This document shows positions 5,553 through 5,758 of a stretch of 5,758 bases of DNA, one piece after another. Numbering within the stretch: the first letter of the stretch is position 1; each line of letters starts with the position of its first letter. The notes under the pieces were generated by a model that did no database searches, had not been told where the DNA came from, and saw nothing but the letters and a program-made list of their open reading frames with translations. The translations under genes and the position numbers were made by a program. The stretch is from a bacterium (GTDB lineage: Bacteria > CSSED10-310 > JAJRTK01). Location of the stretch: contig JAJRTK010000198.1 in assembly GCA_024278345.1 (NCBI GenBank), positions 1 through 5,758 of the forward strand, read 5' to 3'.

Positions 5553-5581
5553 AGTGTAATGATCTGTGGCTTGGGGCGCAA
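5553..5581 (-). promoter_or_regulatory. Possible sigma-70-like promoter of ftcD
   Basis: On the minus strand TTGCGC (5581-5576) and TACACT (5558-5553, 4 of 6 to TATAAT) are 17 bases apart. The -35 box keeps only TTG, so the match is modest. The predicted start near 5546 would give a leader of about 50 bases beginning at the A7 run and the stem-loop. Confidence 0.35.
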
Positions 5582-5595
5582 GAACCTTGAGACCG

Positions 5596-5619
5596 CTGGA
5601 GTTCCCTGGAGTTCCCTGG
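5596..5619. repeat. 10-bp tandem direct repeat upstream of ftcD promoter
   Basis: CTGGAGTTCC occurs twice in perfect tandem (5596-5615), followed by a partial third copy CTGG (5616-5619). It lies 14 bases upstream of the proposed ftcD -35 box, a likely position for a regulator binding on one face of the helix. A replication-slippage duplication is the simple alternative. Confidence 0.55.
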
Positions 5620-5684
5620 CGCTTTTTGCCGTCAAGGGGCCTTGGTCATCGTTTCGGCCACCCTGCAGAATCTCAGGCGCCGCC

Positions 5685-5754
5685 CCAGGGCCTCCGGCCC
5701 TGGAACCCGGCGGAGGCTCCGCCTCCGGACCTCCGCTGGGAGCGCTGCTCCCAG
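5685..5754. repeat. Array of three GC-rich hairpins with 3-base loops
   Basis: Three perfect inverted repeats follow one another. CCAGGGCC/GGCCCTGG lies at 5685-5692/5696-5703, with loop TCC. CGGAGGC/GCCTCCG lies at 5711-5717/5721-5727, with loop TCC. CTGGGAGC/GCTCCCAG lies at 5736-5743/5747-5754, with loop GCT. Spacers are 7 and 8 bases and the centres are 25-26 bases apart. None has a T tail, so they are not intrinsic terminators. The pattern resembles REP-type or other dispersed palindromic repeat elements, and the array may continue beyond the window. Confidence 0.7.
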
Positions 5755-5758
5755 GCCC

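Larger units (their letters stand above)
5496..5758. other. Region upstream of ftcD, no gene seen
   Basis: No coding region is supported in these 263 bases. The stretch holds the ftcD leader, a possible promoter, a tandem repeat and the hairpin array. About 65 bases between 5620 and 5684 show nothing I can assign. Whether a divergent gene begins beyond the right edge cannot be told. Confidence 0.6.

Noticed and set aside
5685-5754. CRISPR array
   Set aside because: The three palindromes differ in sequence, and the 7-8 base spacers are far too short.

Overview
The window is a GC-rich (roughly 60% by eye) stretch of bacterial chromosome with four genes: three on the plus strand and one long gene on the minus strand that converges on the third. 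No phage, transposon, CRISPR, tRNA or rRNA is visible. The taxon cannot be fixed from the sequence. The large bifunctional FtcD, an exported sulfatase-fold enzyme ending in an ALRALGYID-type tail, an extra Hsp70 and a eukaryote-like phosphoethanolamine methyltransferase would suit a Gram-negative environmental lineage such as Planctomycetes/PVC, Acidobacteria or Myxococcota-like groups. That placement is inference.

Layout. Bases 2-1099 hold the 3' part of an Hsp70/DnaK-family gene that enters from the left edge. It keeps the second half of the ATPase domain and a short, diverged beta substrate-binding domain, then stops with no alpha-helical lid. After 45 bases comes a 253-residue SAM-dependent methyltransferase (1145-1906). 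It aligns almost end to end with the Plasmodium phosphoethanolamine N-methyltransferase and keeps every phosphobase-site residue I could place from memory. A weak terminator candidate with a T7 run follows. A roughly 300-base intergenic region (1907-2214) holds a 10-bp tandem repeat and a good sigma-70-like promoter. It leads into a secreted alkaline-phosphatase-superfamily 'sulfatase' (2215-3663) with Thr where true sulfatases have formylglycine Cys or Ser.

The minus-strand gene (5495 down to 3660) encodes a 611-residue bifunctional glutamate formimidoyltransferase/formimidoyl-THF cyclodeaminase (FtcD). It is about 70 residues longer than the 541-residue mammalian enzyme because of an insert in the formiminotransferase part. 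The insert carries a C-X2-C-X12-H-X4-H pattern, the classical C2H2 zinc-finger spacing. The sulfatase and ftcD genes end in the same palindromic CTAG, so each TAG stop overlaps the other on the opposite strand and no terminator fits between them. A good plus-strand terminator-like hairpin with a T7 tail instead sits just upstream of the ftcD start, inside its predicted 5' leader.

The right end (5496-5758) has a TTG start with a strong Shine-Dalgarno, a plausible ftcD promoter, a second 10-bp tandem repeat, and three GC-rich hairpins with 3-base loops at a 25-26 base period, probably a repeat element continuing past the edge.

How the genes may connect. FtcD moves a one-carbon unit from histidine breakdown into folate, and the methyltransferase spends SAM to make phosphocholine, so both belong to one-carbon/methyl metabolism. 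The exported Thr-type phosphoesterase-fold enzyme could act on phosphate or phosphobase esters. Nothing in the sequence shows that the genes form a single pathway. The most unusual items are the bacterial PfPMT-type methyltransferase, the zinc-finger-like insert in FtcD, the CTAG-shared convergent stops with a distal antisense terminator, and the hairpin array.
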